A stretch of 64,000 nt of DNA from Candidatus Rifleibacteriota bacterium (GTDB lineage: Bacteria > Muiribacteriota > Ozemobacteria > Ozemobacterales > Ozemobacteraceae): assembly GCA_905236675.1 (NCBI GenBank), contig CAJOND010000002.1, positions 22,010 through 86,009 on the forward strand, given 5' to 3'. This document shows, piece by piece, positions 7,997-15,862 of the stretch. Positions within the stretch are counted from its first letter, which is position 1; every line of letters starts with the position of its first letter. The notes under the pieces are model-generated. The model did no database searches. It saw only the letters and a program-made list of their open reading frames with translations, and was not told the origin of the DNA. The translations under genes were made by a program, and so were the position numbers.

Positions 7997-10258
7997 ATGG
8001 ATATTGATCTATCCCAATATATGGGGATGTATATCGACGGTTCCAAAGAGAATCTCGATTTAATGGATAAATACCTACTGGCTTTAGAACAAGATCCGAG
8101 TAATCTTGAAGCAGTTGGAGAAATATTTAGAGCAGCTCATACTCTTAAAGGGATGTCTGCAACTATGGGTTTTGAAAAAGTAGCTCATCTGACCCATGTT
8201 ATGGAAAACATCCTGGATAAACTTCGAAACCATCAATTAGATGTTACACCTCCAATTATAGATTTGGTTTTTGAAACTTTTGATGTTTTAAGAGTTTTAA
8301 TTAATGACAGTATAGAATCTACAGATTCAGGAGTAGATCTGGATGGTATTGTTGCGAAACTAAACGCAGCAGCAAATGGGCAGGCTCCTAGTGCAAAAGT
8401 TGAAGCCGCTCCTGCTCAAGCCCAAGCAACTTCCGCTTCATCTCAAGCTAGTAGTTCTAATAGCGGTGCAGATTCTGCAAAAGCTGCAGAATTAGCTGAT
8501 ATAACAATAAACGAATTTGAAAATCAGGTTCTTCTAGAAGCTGCAAATAACAATCAAAATATATTATTAATAAAAGTAACTTTAGTTCCAGACTGTCTGT
8601 TGAAAGCACCGAGAGCTTTTATGGTTACTAGAGGTTTAGAAGAGCTAAGTTTTGATACTATTAAATCAGTTCCAGACACAAAAGATATTGAAGAAGAAAA
8701 ATTTGATTTATCTTTTAAGATGGTCGTGATAGGTCCAAAAACAGAAGCAGATGCCAGAGATGCTATAGAAGGCATTTCCGAAATAGAATCTGTTTTAATC
8801 ATAAAGCTGTCTCCAAATGATTTTAAAATACAGTCTAGTATGGTTCAAGCACCTGCCCCTGCCCCTCGTCCAACCCCTGCACCTCCACCACCTCCCACAC
8901 CGCCTGTTGCCACACCAGTAGCAACACCAGTGATGCCCAGTGCTCCAGTCGTGCAGCCTGCGATGCCAACTACTCCTCCGCCTACACCGCCTGTTGTACC
9001 TCCTGCAGCTCCACCACCTCCTAACAAACCAGCTCCTCCAAAGCCAGCAGCTAAAGGTGGTGCTGAAAAGCATGCTACTCAAACAGTTCGTGTCGATATG
9101 CGTCGTCTTGACGAACTCATGAATCTTGCTGGGGAACTCGTTATCAACAGAACACGTTTATTTGAAATAGGTGGCAAGCATAAGTTAAAAGATCTTAATG
9201 AAGCTCTGACACGCGTTTCTCAGATAAGTACCTCATTGCAAAGTGTTGTTATGCAGGTTCGAATGGTTCCTGTAGAACAGCTTTTTGAAAGATTTCCAAG
9301 AATGGTGCGCGACCTTTCCAAAAAGCTTAATAAGAAAATAAATCTTGTGGTTGAAGGTAAGGAAACCGAAATGGATAGAACGGTTATAGATGAAATCGGA
9401 GATCCAATGGTTCACCTAATAAGAAACTCCATAGACCACGGGATTGAGTTGCCTGAAGAACGTATTGCAAAAGGCAAACCAGAAGTTGGAACCATAACTC
9501 TAATAGCTCGTCATGAAGGTAACAATGTATTAATAGAAGTTAAGGATGATGGCAAAGGCGTTGACCCAACAGTCGTAGGAAGAAAAGCTGTAGAAAAAGG
9601 CATGTTTACTCAGGAACAAATTAATAAAATGAGTCCTGAAGACATTCAGAAAATCATTTACCTGCCAGGTTTTTCTACTGCAGCCACAGTAAGTGATATT
9701 TCTGGTCGTGGTGTTGGGATGGATGCTGTTAAAGCAAAACTTGAAGACCTTAATGGAGTATTAGAGCTAGAATCAAAAGTCAACGAAGGATCAAAAGTAA
9801 CAATCAAATTACCTTTGACATTGGCAATTTTGCAAGCTCTAATGGTAAGAATCGGCAAAGAAATATTTGCTATTCCTTTGGGTTCTGTTCAAGAAACAAT
9901 GGATATAACAAAATCTGACATTAATATAGTTCAGCATCAAGAAGTTACTTTATTACGTGGTGATGTACTTCCAATCATAAGGTTAAGAAACATTTTAAAT
10001 GTTCCGACTACGGAAGAAGAAAAAAAAGCTTTAGATGCCAAAGAAGATGAAATATCAATAGTTGTATGTTCTTCAGGGGAAAAACGAGCAGGTTTTATGG
10101 TAGATGAACTACAGGGACAACAAGAAATAGTTATTAAGTCTCTTGGAAACCTGCTTAGCGGAATTCCAGGAATAATGGGTGCAACAATGCGTGGTGACGG
10201 TGACGTTGCATTGATTCTTGATATACCTGCTTTCTTCCAAAAAGGGCAGTCAATGTAG
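7997..10258 (+). CDS. cheA: Chemotaxis histidine kinase CheA
   Basis: Autophosphorylating kinase of the chemoreceptor array that passes phosphate to CheY. The ORF track starts at TTG 7994, but ATG 7997 is preferred because GAGG (7987-7990) is then at normal spacing. Domains in order: HPt with FRAAHTLKGMSA (phosphoacceptor His about 48), a P2 response-regulator-binding domain (about 175-270), a long proline/alanine linker (about 280-350), a dimerisation helix (MRRLDELMNLAGELVINRTR), an HATPase with N box HLIRNSIDHGIE, G1 DDGKGVD and G2 ISGRGVGMDAV, and a C-terminal CheW-like domain. It is complete, about 750 residues. The next gene is a truncated paralogue of its N-terminal half. Confidence 0.96.
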   Translation: MDIDLSQYMGMYIDGSKENLDLMDKYLLALEQDPSNLEAVGEIFRAAHTLKGMSATMGFEKVAHLTHVMENILDKLRNHQLDVTPPIIDLVFETFDVLRVLINDSIESTDSGVDLDGIVAKLNAAANGQAPSAKVEAAPAQAQATSASSQASSSNSGADSAKAAELADITINEFENQVLLEAANNNQNILLIKVTLVPDCLLKAPRAFMVTRGLEELSFDTIKSVPDTKDIEEEKFDLSFKMVVIGPKTEADARDAIEGISEIESVLIIKLSPNDFKIQSSMVQAPAPAPRPTPAPPPPPTPPVATPVATPVMPSAPVVQPAMPTTPPPTPPVVPPAAPPPPNKPAPPKPAAKGGAEKHATQTVRVDMRRLDELMNLAGELVINRTRLFEIGGKHKLKDLNEALTRVSQISTSLQSVVMQVRMVPVEQLFERFPRMVRDLSKKLNKKINLVVEGKETEMDRTVIDEIGDPMVHLIRNSIDHGIELPEERIAKGKPEVGTITLIARHEGNNVLIEVKDDGKGVDPTVVGRKAVEKGMFTQEQINKMSPEDIQKIIYLPGFSTAATVSDISGRGVGMDAVKAKLEDLNGVLELESKVNEGSKVTIKLPLTLAILQALMVRIGKEIFAIPLGSVQETMDITKSDINIVQHQEVTLLRGDVLPIIRLRNILNVPTTEEEKKALDAKEDEISIVVCSSGEKRAGFMVDELQGQQEIVIKSLGNLLSGIPGIMGATMRGDGDVALILDIPAFFQKGQSM

Positions 10259-10292
10259 CAAGTATGATGAATCTAAATAAGGAGTATTAGCT

Positions 10293-11813
10293 TTGGAAAT
10301 AGATCTTTCTGAATATATGGGAGCCTACATTGACGGTGCCCGTGAAAATCTAGATTTGATGGACAAAAGACTGCTAGAATTAGAGCAGAATCCTTCAAAC
10401 ACAGAAGCTGTAGGTGAAATATTCAGAGCCGCTCATACTCTTAAAGGAATGTCGGCTACAATGGGCTTTGAAAAAATAGCCCATCTCACCCATGAAATGG
10501 AAAACCTTCTCGACAAACTGAGAAACAATCAGTTAGCCGTTACTCCTCCTGTTATTGATTTAATATTTGAAACTTTTGATATTTTAAGAACCTTAGTTGA
10601 TGACAGTATAAACCAAACAGAATCAACTATAGATTTGGGTGAAATATCAGCAAAACTTGGAGCAATGGCTAATGGAACAGCTCCATCTCAAACTGCTTCT
10701 CAACCAGCAGTTAGTAATACTCCAGCATCATCTCAACAGTATTCAAGTAACAATGTTGCAAAATCTAATAATACTGATATTTCAGAATTTGGTCTTTCAG
10801 AATTAGAGCTATCTAGCTTGCACGAATCCAAAGATAATAACAAACATGTAATACTATTAAAAGTATCGCTTGTTTCTGACTGCTTGTTAAAAGGTCCTCG
10901 CGTATTTATGGTAATGCGTGCAATAGAGGAATGCCAAGCTGAAATAGCAAAATCATTACCAGATGTAAAAGACTTAGAAAATGAAAAATTTGATAAATCT
11001 TTCAAAATGATTTTGATTTCTTCTCAAAGCTGTCAAGAAGTTAAAGAAGCTATTGAAGGGATTTCAGAAATAGAAAGTGTTGAAACTATAGAGTTAGATT
11101 TATCGGAAACATATGGTGAAACCGACAATTCTACTCCAGTAGCTAAACCAGTTTATTCTGCACCTAGTCAGCCAATTTCTCCACCACCAGTTCAAATTCA
11201 GAAACCAGTTCAAGCTGCTCCCCAACCACGAACTCCTGTTTATACACAGCAAGCCTCAACACCTGTTTCTATTCCTCAAGCTCCGTCCCAACCTTCTATT
11301 GTTACTCCTGCAGCTCCTTCGCAACCACCTCAAACACCACCAGAAGAACAAGAAGAAGAAAAAGAAGTTATTGGTTTTACTCAAATTATTACATTTGTTT
11401 TAGCGGGTGAAACTTACGCTCTGGAAATTCAACAAGTTGAAACAATCATTAATATTACCAATATAACAAGGGTTCCTAAAGCCCCATCTCATATTGATGG
11501 TGTAATAAATCTACGTGGGGAAATAATTCCTGTTATAAACACTCGCCGAAGATTAAAACTTGGTGAAATAGAAAAGTCCCCAAATAATCAGATTATTATT
11601 CTTAATTTCGAAGAAGAAAAAGTTAAAGTTGGATTTCTAGTAGATAGCGTCAAAGAAGTTAAAATTCTACCAGAAACTTCTATTGAACCACCTACTAGAG
11701 TTAGTGAAAGTGTAGATATTGAATATTTACGTGGTGTAGGTAAAATAGATAAAGATATTATTATCCTTCTAAATGCTCACAGAATAATTTTTGATAATCC
11801 AAAAGAAGAATAA
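10293..11813 (+). CDS. HPt-P2-CheW hybrid, CheA paralogue without kinase domain
   Basis: A 506-residue protein starting at TTG with a good AAGGAG eight bases upstream. Residues 1-110 closely copy the CheA HPt domain, with FRAAHTLKGMSATMGF and the phosphoacceptor His at about 48. A P2-like domain follows (about 180-275, with LLKVSLVSDCLLKGPRVFMV), then a Pro/Gln linker, then a CheW domain (about 362-500, with HIDGVINLRGEIIPVIN). The dimerisation and ATPase domains are absent, not mutated. It could sit in the array through CheW, be phosphorylated in trans by CheA, and hold CheY through P2. It probably arose by duplication of cheA with an internal deletion. The stop is two bases from the convergent flgH stop. 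Confidence 0.85.
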   Translation: MEIDLSEYMGAYIDGARENLDLMDKRLLELEQNPSNTEAVGEIFRAAHTLKGMSATMGFEKIAHLTHEMENLLDKLRNNQLAVTPPVIDLIFETFDILRTLVDDSINQTESTIDLGEISAKLGAMANGTAPSQTASQPAVSNTPASSQQYSSNNVAKSNNTDISEFGLSELELSSLHESKDNNKHVILLKVSLVSDCLLKGPRVFMVMRAIEECQAEIAKSLPDVKDLENEKFDKSFKMILISSQSCQEVKEAIEGISEIESVETIELDLSETYGETDNSTPVAKPVYSAPSQPISPPPVQIQKPVQAAPQPRTPVYTQQASTPVSIPQAPSQPSIVTPAAPSQPPQTPPEEQEEEKEVIGFTQIITFVLAGETYALEIQQVETIINITNITRVPKAPSHIDGVINLRGEIIPVINTRRRLKLGEIEKSPNNQIIILNFEEEKVKVGFLVDSVKEVKILPETSIEPPTRVSESVDIEYLRGVGKIDKDIIILLNAHRIIFDNPKEE

Positions 11814-11815
11814 TC

Positions 11816-12421
11816 TTAAAAAACAGAATCAAAAAGTCTAGTCATAATTCCATGACGATTAGCTCTTGAAACAGTCCCCTTGCCATCAAACTTTATCTGA
11901 GCATCAGCAAGAAGCTTTGAATCTATACTGTTGTTGGCATTTATATCTTTTGGTCTTGCTACACCTCTTACTCTCATTATCTGAGTTTCTTTATTAACAG
12001 CAATATTTCGGCTGCCTTCAATTAGTAAATTTCCATTTGGAAGAATTTCAAGAACAGTTGCAGTAATAGTACCTTCAAGGCTACCACTTCTTGTTGTAGT
12101 GCCTTCCCCATCAAATTCGTTATTTATTCTCTGTTCTCCAGTGATGTTTTTCATGATTTTCTTAAATATCGGAATTTTTGGCTGTGCTGTAGCTTCTGTT
12201 TTTGTTTCTTTTTCAGTTTTTGTTGTTGCTTTTGATTGAGCACTAGTTGATTCTGAAATAACAATTGTAATTATATCACCAGGCTGATAGTTTCTTGCAG
12301 CTCCCTGTGAAGAATAAAGATCGTTTCCGTTTAGCCAAAGAGAAGCAGCATTGCATTGAAATGCATTTCCGAAAAGAGTTAAACCTATTGCCAAAACTAG
12401 AGTCAAATTATTTCTGCGCAT
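11816..12421 (-). CDS. flgH: Flagellar L-ring protein FlgH
   Basis: Outer-membrane ring around the flagellar rod; its presence implies a diderm envelope. The 201 residues start with a signal peptide. A Cys at the end of it (AFQC) could be lipidated, but the residue before it is Gln, not Gly/Ala, so lipidation is doubtful. The family core is clear: YQPGDIITIVISESTSAQ, GSLEGTITATVLEILPNGNLLIEGSR, and the C-terminal VRGVARPKDI...DAQIKFDGKG. It overlaps flgA by 14 bp. The P-ring gene flgI and flgJ, which usually follow, are missing here. Confidence 0.95.
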   Translation of the reverse strand: MRRNNLTLVLAIGLTLFGNAFQCNAASLWLNGNDLYSSQGAARNYQPGDIITIVISESTSAQSKATTKTEKETKTEATAQPKIPIFKKIMKNITGEQRINNEFDGEGTTTRSGSLEGTITATVLEILPNGNLLIEGSRNIAVNKETQIMRVRGVARPKDINANNSIDSKLLADAQIKFDGKGTVSRANRHGIMTRLFDSVF

Positions 12422-13493
12422 ATTCTACAACACCTTTTTCTGTTATTACACCGCTGATTCTGCGTTTATTCTTTAAATTAATCAGTTCTATTTCATCCCC
12501 ACTATTGCCGCCTTGAACAGCTTTTGCAGGTATACTTAAAGAAAGAGCTCCGCTATTAACTCTAAATTCAACATTTTCTCCTGGTTTTACAAGAAAACTT
12601 TCATTTAAAGCTGTATTTTTCAATGTTGCTGACATCATATTCAAAGCTTGAGGTGTCCTTATTCCCTCGGCTTTTGAAGTTGTTTTACGACCTTGAGCTG
12701 TTTTAACTGCTGTTCCAGACTTAGATAAATCTGAATATCTAATAATGGTTCCTGCCGATTTAAATCTATCTAAAGTTTTTCCCAAAACATCTTTATATAA
12801 AACTGCAGTATTATTCTTTTCGTTTTTTATAGTATAGGGAACAGGTTTAATCATGTCTTCTGTAATAACTTCACCTGGTTTTACTAACTGGCAAAGTTCA
12901 GCAGCTTCGATAGTTTTACTAACATTTACCTGAATAAGCTGTCTGAAAGGGCCACCTTCTGTTTCAGCTTCCAAAGCGAACAATCTCATACCCAATTCAT
13001 TACTTGAATTTGATTTCACATTCCAACTTAAAATATTTCCTGGCAATACTATTATAGAAGACAGTCTAGAGTAATCAAATGTTAATTTGTCATCAGTATC
13101 TGATTGGCATATTTCTTCTATTTTTGATTTCACGTAATCGCTACTTAATGCTGTTCCAAGTCTTTTAATTGTCACATTTTCAGGAATTTCTATAGAATCA
13201 GCTAAATCACCAAGTTTTTGACTAATACTTTCTTTATCAAGAATTATTTCTCCTAAAGGATTAGGTATATTGCCTAATTGAATATTAGCCAGTTCCTTAG
13301 TAAGATTTTCATCTGCATTTCTAACTAATGAATCTGCGTTTACTATGCTTCCAGCAACAACTGCACTTCTTTTCAAAGAAACGGGATTGCTTGAATAACC
13401 CTGCTTTTTCATTGTTGCCATAACTGGATTGCTTAATGAAATTCCAACTATACTGAGAATAATGCTATTAATAATAGTGTTACGTGAAATCAT
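12408..13493 (-). CDS. flgA: P-ring assembly chaperone FlgA
   Basis: Periplasmic chaperone needed for P-ring assembly. The 361-residue protein has a basic N-terminus with a hydrophobic signal segment. Its C-terminal third carries the SAF/FlgA domain (FLVKPGENVEFRVNSGALSLSIPAKAVQGG, then ISGVITEKGVVEY). It is longer than the usual 220-240 residues because of a poorly conserved N-terminal half. It lies 9 bp after flgG and overlaps flgH, so it belongs to the flgF-flgG-flgA-flgH operon. Confidence 0.9.
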   Translation of the reverse strand: MISRNTIINSIILSIVGISLSNPVMATMKKQGYSSNPVSLKRSAVVAGSIVNADSLVRNADENLTKELANIQLGNIPNPLGEIILDKESISQKLGDLADSIEIPENVTIKRLGTALSSDYVKSKIEEICQSDTDDKLTFDYSRLSSIIVLPGNILSWNVKSNSSNELGMRLFALEAETEGGPFRQLIQVNVSKTIEAAELCQLVKPGEVITEDMIKPVPYTIKNEKNNTAVLYKDVLGKTLDRFKSAGTIIRYSDLSKSGTAVKTAQGRKTTSKAEGIRTPQALNMMSATLKNTALNESFLVKPGENVEFRVNSGALSLSIPAKAVQGGNSGDEIELINLKNKRRISGVITEKGVVEYAQK

Positions 13494-13502
13494 TTTAATT
13501 TA

Positions 13503-14291
13503 CTATCTCCTGAGATTGTTAGCTATCTGCAGCATGGTATCTGAAGTCTGTATTGTCTTAGAATTTGCTTCATATGCGCGTTGTGCAACAATCATATTTA
13601 CCATTTCTTCAACGACTTTAACATTTGACATTTCAATAAAACCTTGAGCTATTTCGCCGAATTCATCAGTGCCAGGAAGTCCTACTACAGGGTCACCAGA
13701 ACTGCCTGATGGAACGAAAAGATTCTTACCTAATGCTCTCAAACCTGATGGGTTTATAAAATCAGCTAATTCAATCTGACCTATAACTTCAAGGTCAGTC
13801 TGGTTAGGCATTTTGGCAGCAATAATACCACCAGAAGTAATGTTTAGACCAAGTGCGTCTTGAGGAATAGTAACTTCTGGAAGAACAGTATAGCCATTTG
13901 AAGTAACAATTATTCCATCTTCAGATATTTTCCAAGCACCATCTCTAGTGTAAGCAATATCACCGTTTGGGAGCTGAACCTGGAAGAAACCTTCACCTTC
14001 TATAGCCACATCAAGAGATTCGTCCGTCTGCTGATATTCGCCCTGGGAGAATAACCTGTGGGTTGCAACAGGTTTAACACCATGACCAAGCTGAACACCA
14101 ACTGGATATTTGTGGTCTGCAGTAATTGGTGCACCTGGCTCAATAATTGTCTGATACATCAAGTCTTCAAAGTCAACACGTTGTTTTTTATAGCCTGTAG
14201 TAGAAACGTTAGCCAAATTGTTTGATACTACTGCTATGTGTGTTTCCTGTCCTTTCATGCCAGTCGAAGCTGACCATAATGATCTCATCAT
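13503..14291 (-). CDS. flgG: Flagellar distal rod protein FlgG
   Basis: Distal rod subunit that crosses the P and L rings. The 262 residues are the family's normal length. The N-terminal rod motif SLWSASTGMKGQETHIAVVSNNLANVSTTGYKK, central FFQVQLPNGDIAYTRDGAW, and C-terminal MVNMIVAQRAYEANSKTIQTSDTML are all standard FlgG. GGAGG lies upstream; two adjacent ATGs make the exact start ambiguous by one codon. It follows flgF by 41 bp in the minus-strand rod operon. Confidence 0.97.
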   Translation of the reverse strand: MMRSLWSASTGMKGQETHIAVVSNNLANVSTTGYKKQRVDFEDLMYQTIIEPGAPITADHKYPVGVQLGHGVKPVATHRLFSQGEYQQTDESLDVAIEGEGFFQVQLPNGDIAYTRDGAWKISEDGIIVTSNGYTVLPEVTIPQDALGLNITSGGIIAAKMPNQTDLEVIGQIELADFINPSGLRALGKNLFVPSGSSGDPVVGLPGTDEFGEIAQGFIEMSNVKVVEEMVNMIVAQRAYEANSKTIQTSDTMLQIANNLRR

Positions 14292-14332
14292 AGGACTTTA
14301 TTCCTCCGTTTGCTTTGAATTAATTTTTACTA

Positions 14333-15178
14333 TCAAGAGCGTCTGGTTGTTCCAACGCTATTAATACATTTGTCTAAGAGATTGTCATGTGATTGAATTA
14401 CCTTAGAATTTGCTTCGTAAGCTCTTGATACTTCAATCATTCTGACCATTTCTTCTACAACACTAAAATTTGGTTTTTCCAAATATCCTGGTAAAAAATT
14501 TGTTTCAGCTCTGGTGACATCACCGTATGCTCTTATAAACTTATTTGAACCCTCTTTTCTAAAAGCTTTTCTATCGGCTGCAATACCAGTAACAATTCTG
14601 AATAAAGGTTCGTTATCCAATAAAACTCGCCCTTCTTCATCAACAGTGCATTTCTTTCCCAAACCGACCTGAATACGTTGGAAATTAGCATTTACAGTTC
14701 CATCATCGTTGATAAGAACTCCAGAATTCTGATCTTCATCACCAAGAATTTCACCTAAAATATAATCCCCGTTAGAATCCATCAAAAAGCCTTCATCATC
14801 AAGGGTCCATGAGCCATCACGAGAGAATCTGATTCCATTTTTCCCATCAACAATAAAGAAAGCTTTTTCGTTATCCAGACTTACATCAAGCTCATTGCCT
14901 GTGTAACTCATTTTTCCAGCTTCCCATCTAGTATAGGTTTCGTCGGCAATAGCTCCTGTACCAATTTTTCCTATTCGAGGGTATTTATAAATAGGTCTTG
15001 GAGGATAAAGTTTTCCATCATTAACTCTGCGTATACGCATGGCTGGAAGTTCTTTAAAAACCATGCCATCCTGCTTATAGCCTGTTGTGTCAACATTTGC
15101 AAGATTGTTGGCAACCTGATCCTGACGCATGGTTTCAACCAACATTCCAGCGGCTGAGGTGTATATACCTCGTATCAT
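14333..15178 (-). CDS. flgF: Flagellar proximal rod protein FlgF
   Basis: Rod component related to FlgG. The N-terminus GIYTSAAGMLVETMRQDQVANNLANVDTTGYKQD and the C-terminal VVEEMVRMIEVSRAYEANSKVIQ mark a flagellar rod/hook family protein. The middle differs from FlgG (GKNGIRFSRDGSWTLDDEGFLMD), and its position before flgG supports FlgF. The start ATG overlaps the stop of the DUF501 gene (ATGA). Confidence 0.92.
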   Translation of the reverse strand: MIRGIYTSAAGMLVETMRQDQVANNLANVDTTGYKQDGMVFKELPAMRIRRVNDGKLYPPRPIYKYPRIGKIGTGAIADETYTRWEAGKMSYTGNELDVSLDNEKAFFIVDGKNGIRFSRDGSWTLDDEGFLMDSNGDYILGEILGDEDQNSGVLINDDGTVNANFQRIQVGLGKKCTVDEEGRVLLDNEPLFRIVTGIAADRKAFRKEGSNKFIRAYGDVTRAETNFLPGYLEKPNFSVVEEMVRMIEVSRAYEANSKVIQSHDNLLDKCINSVGTTRRS

Positions 15179-15732
15179 TTTTCGCCTCCAATTGATTCAC
15201 AACCACAATTTGAGTCTTTTAAGCAAATACCAGTTTTTTCCAGTATCTCTTTTCCAATTGGATTATTGCCAAAAGCCAAATAATGAGCTAAATGTGCGTG
15301 TAGACATTTGACTCCATGATAATCACGGCTTCCTGCCACACTAGTATTTTTCAGAATTTCATAAATATGGTCAGGAAGAGGTTTTGTAAACTTATCTTGA
15401 GCTAGTTTCAATCTGTAGTCTGCTATTTCTTTCTGCCCTTTGAGAAATTCATCTCGAAAATCCTTATCCATTCTTAGTTTTTGGGAATAATATTTAACGA
15501 AACCCTGTTGTTCTAAGTCTGCCACAAGAGCTTTTAATCTTGGGCATACCAACCAGATAAAAGATGGAAAAGGCTTCCATATGTTATCTTCAAGGAATAT
15601 TGGATCTGCAACTAAGGTTTGGGGACAGCCATTGGCACATCTAGTCTTGATAATAAAAGGAGTTCTGGGGGGACGTCCAAGAAGGGCAACCGCTTTTAAG
15701 TAATCCTTTTCTTCTAAAGATTTATCTGCCAT
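15175..15732 (-). CDS. DUF501 family protein, first gene of the flgF operon
   Basis: Conserved protein of unknown function (185 residues). DUF501 features are visible: CANGCPQTLVADPIF near residue 32, FPSFIWLVCPRLKALV, a YRLKLAQ helix, and the Cys/His cluster GVKCLHAHLAHYLAFGNNPIG near residue 145; the pattern suggests metal binding. It overlaps flgF by four bases and sits directly behind a sigma-28-like promoter, so it is expressed with rod genes. In other bacteria this family is usually near housekeeping genes, so the flagellar placement is odd. Confidence 0.85.
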   Translation of the reverse strand: MADKSLEEKDYLKAVALLGRPPRTPFIIKTRCANGCPQTLVADPIFLEDNIWKPFPSFIWLVCPRLKALVADLEQQGFVKYYSQKLRMDKDFRDEFLKGQKEIADYRLKLAQDKFTKPLPDHIYEILKNTSVAGSRDYHGVKCLHAHLAHYLAFGNNPIGKEILEKTGICLKDSNCGCESIGGEK

Positions 15733-15769
15733 AGCCTATTATTCCCTAACTAATTATTTCTTAGGAAAT

Positions 15770-15797
15770 AAATCGGCATTTTGCTCCTCAGACTTTA
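15770..15797 (-). promoter_or_regulatory. Sigma-28-like promoter for DUF501-flgF-flgG-flgA-flgH
   Basis: On the minus strand, TAAAGTCT (15790-15797), a 12-bp spacer and GCCGATTT (15770-15777), close to the sigma-28/SigD consensus TAAAGTTT-N11/12-GCCGATAA. The upstream run TTTTAAAAAAAGC is identical to the one before the fliK promoter. Confidence 0.75.
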
Positions 15798-15862
15798 GCT
15801 TTTTTTAAAATTTAATTAATTTTTTTAAAAGCCTATCATTAGCAGTATTTTTCATATACTAG

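Noticed and set aside
8795-9082. Arg/Trp-rich and Gly-rich ORFs opposite the cheA proline linker
   Set aside because: Compositional shadows of proline codons in other frames.
11816-12421. FlgH as a definite lipoprotein
   Set aside because: The candidate Cys is preceded by Gln, which is not a normal lipobox residue.
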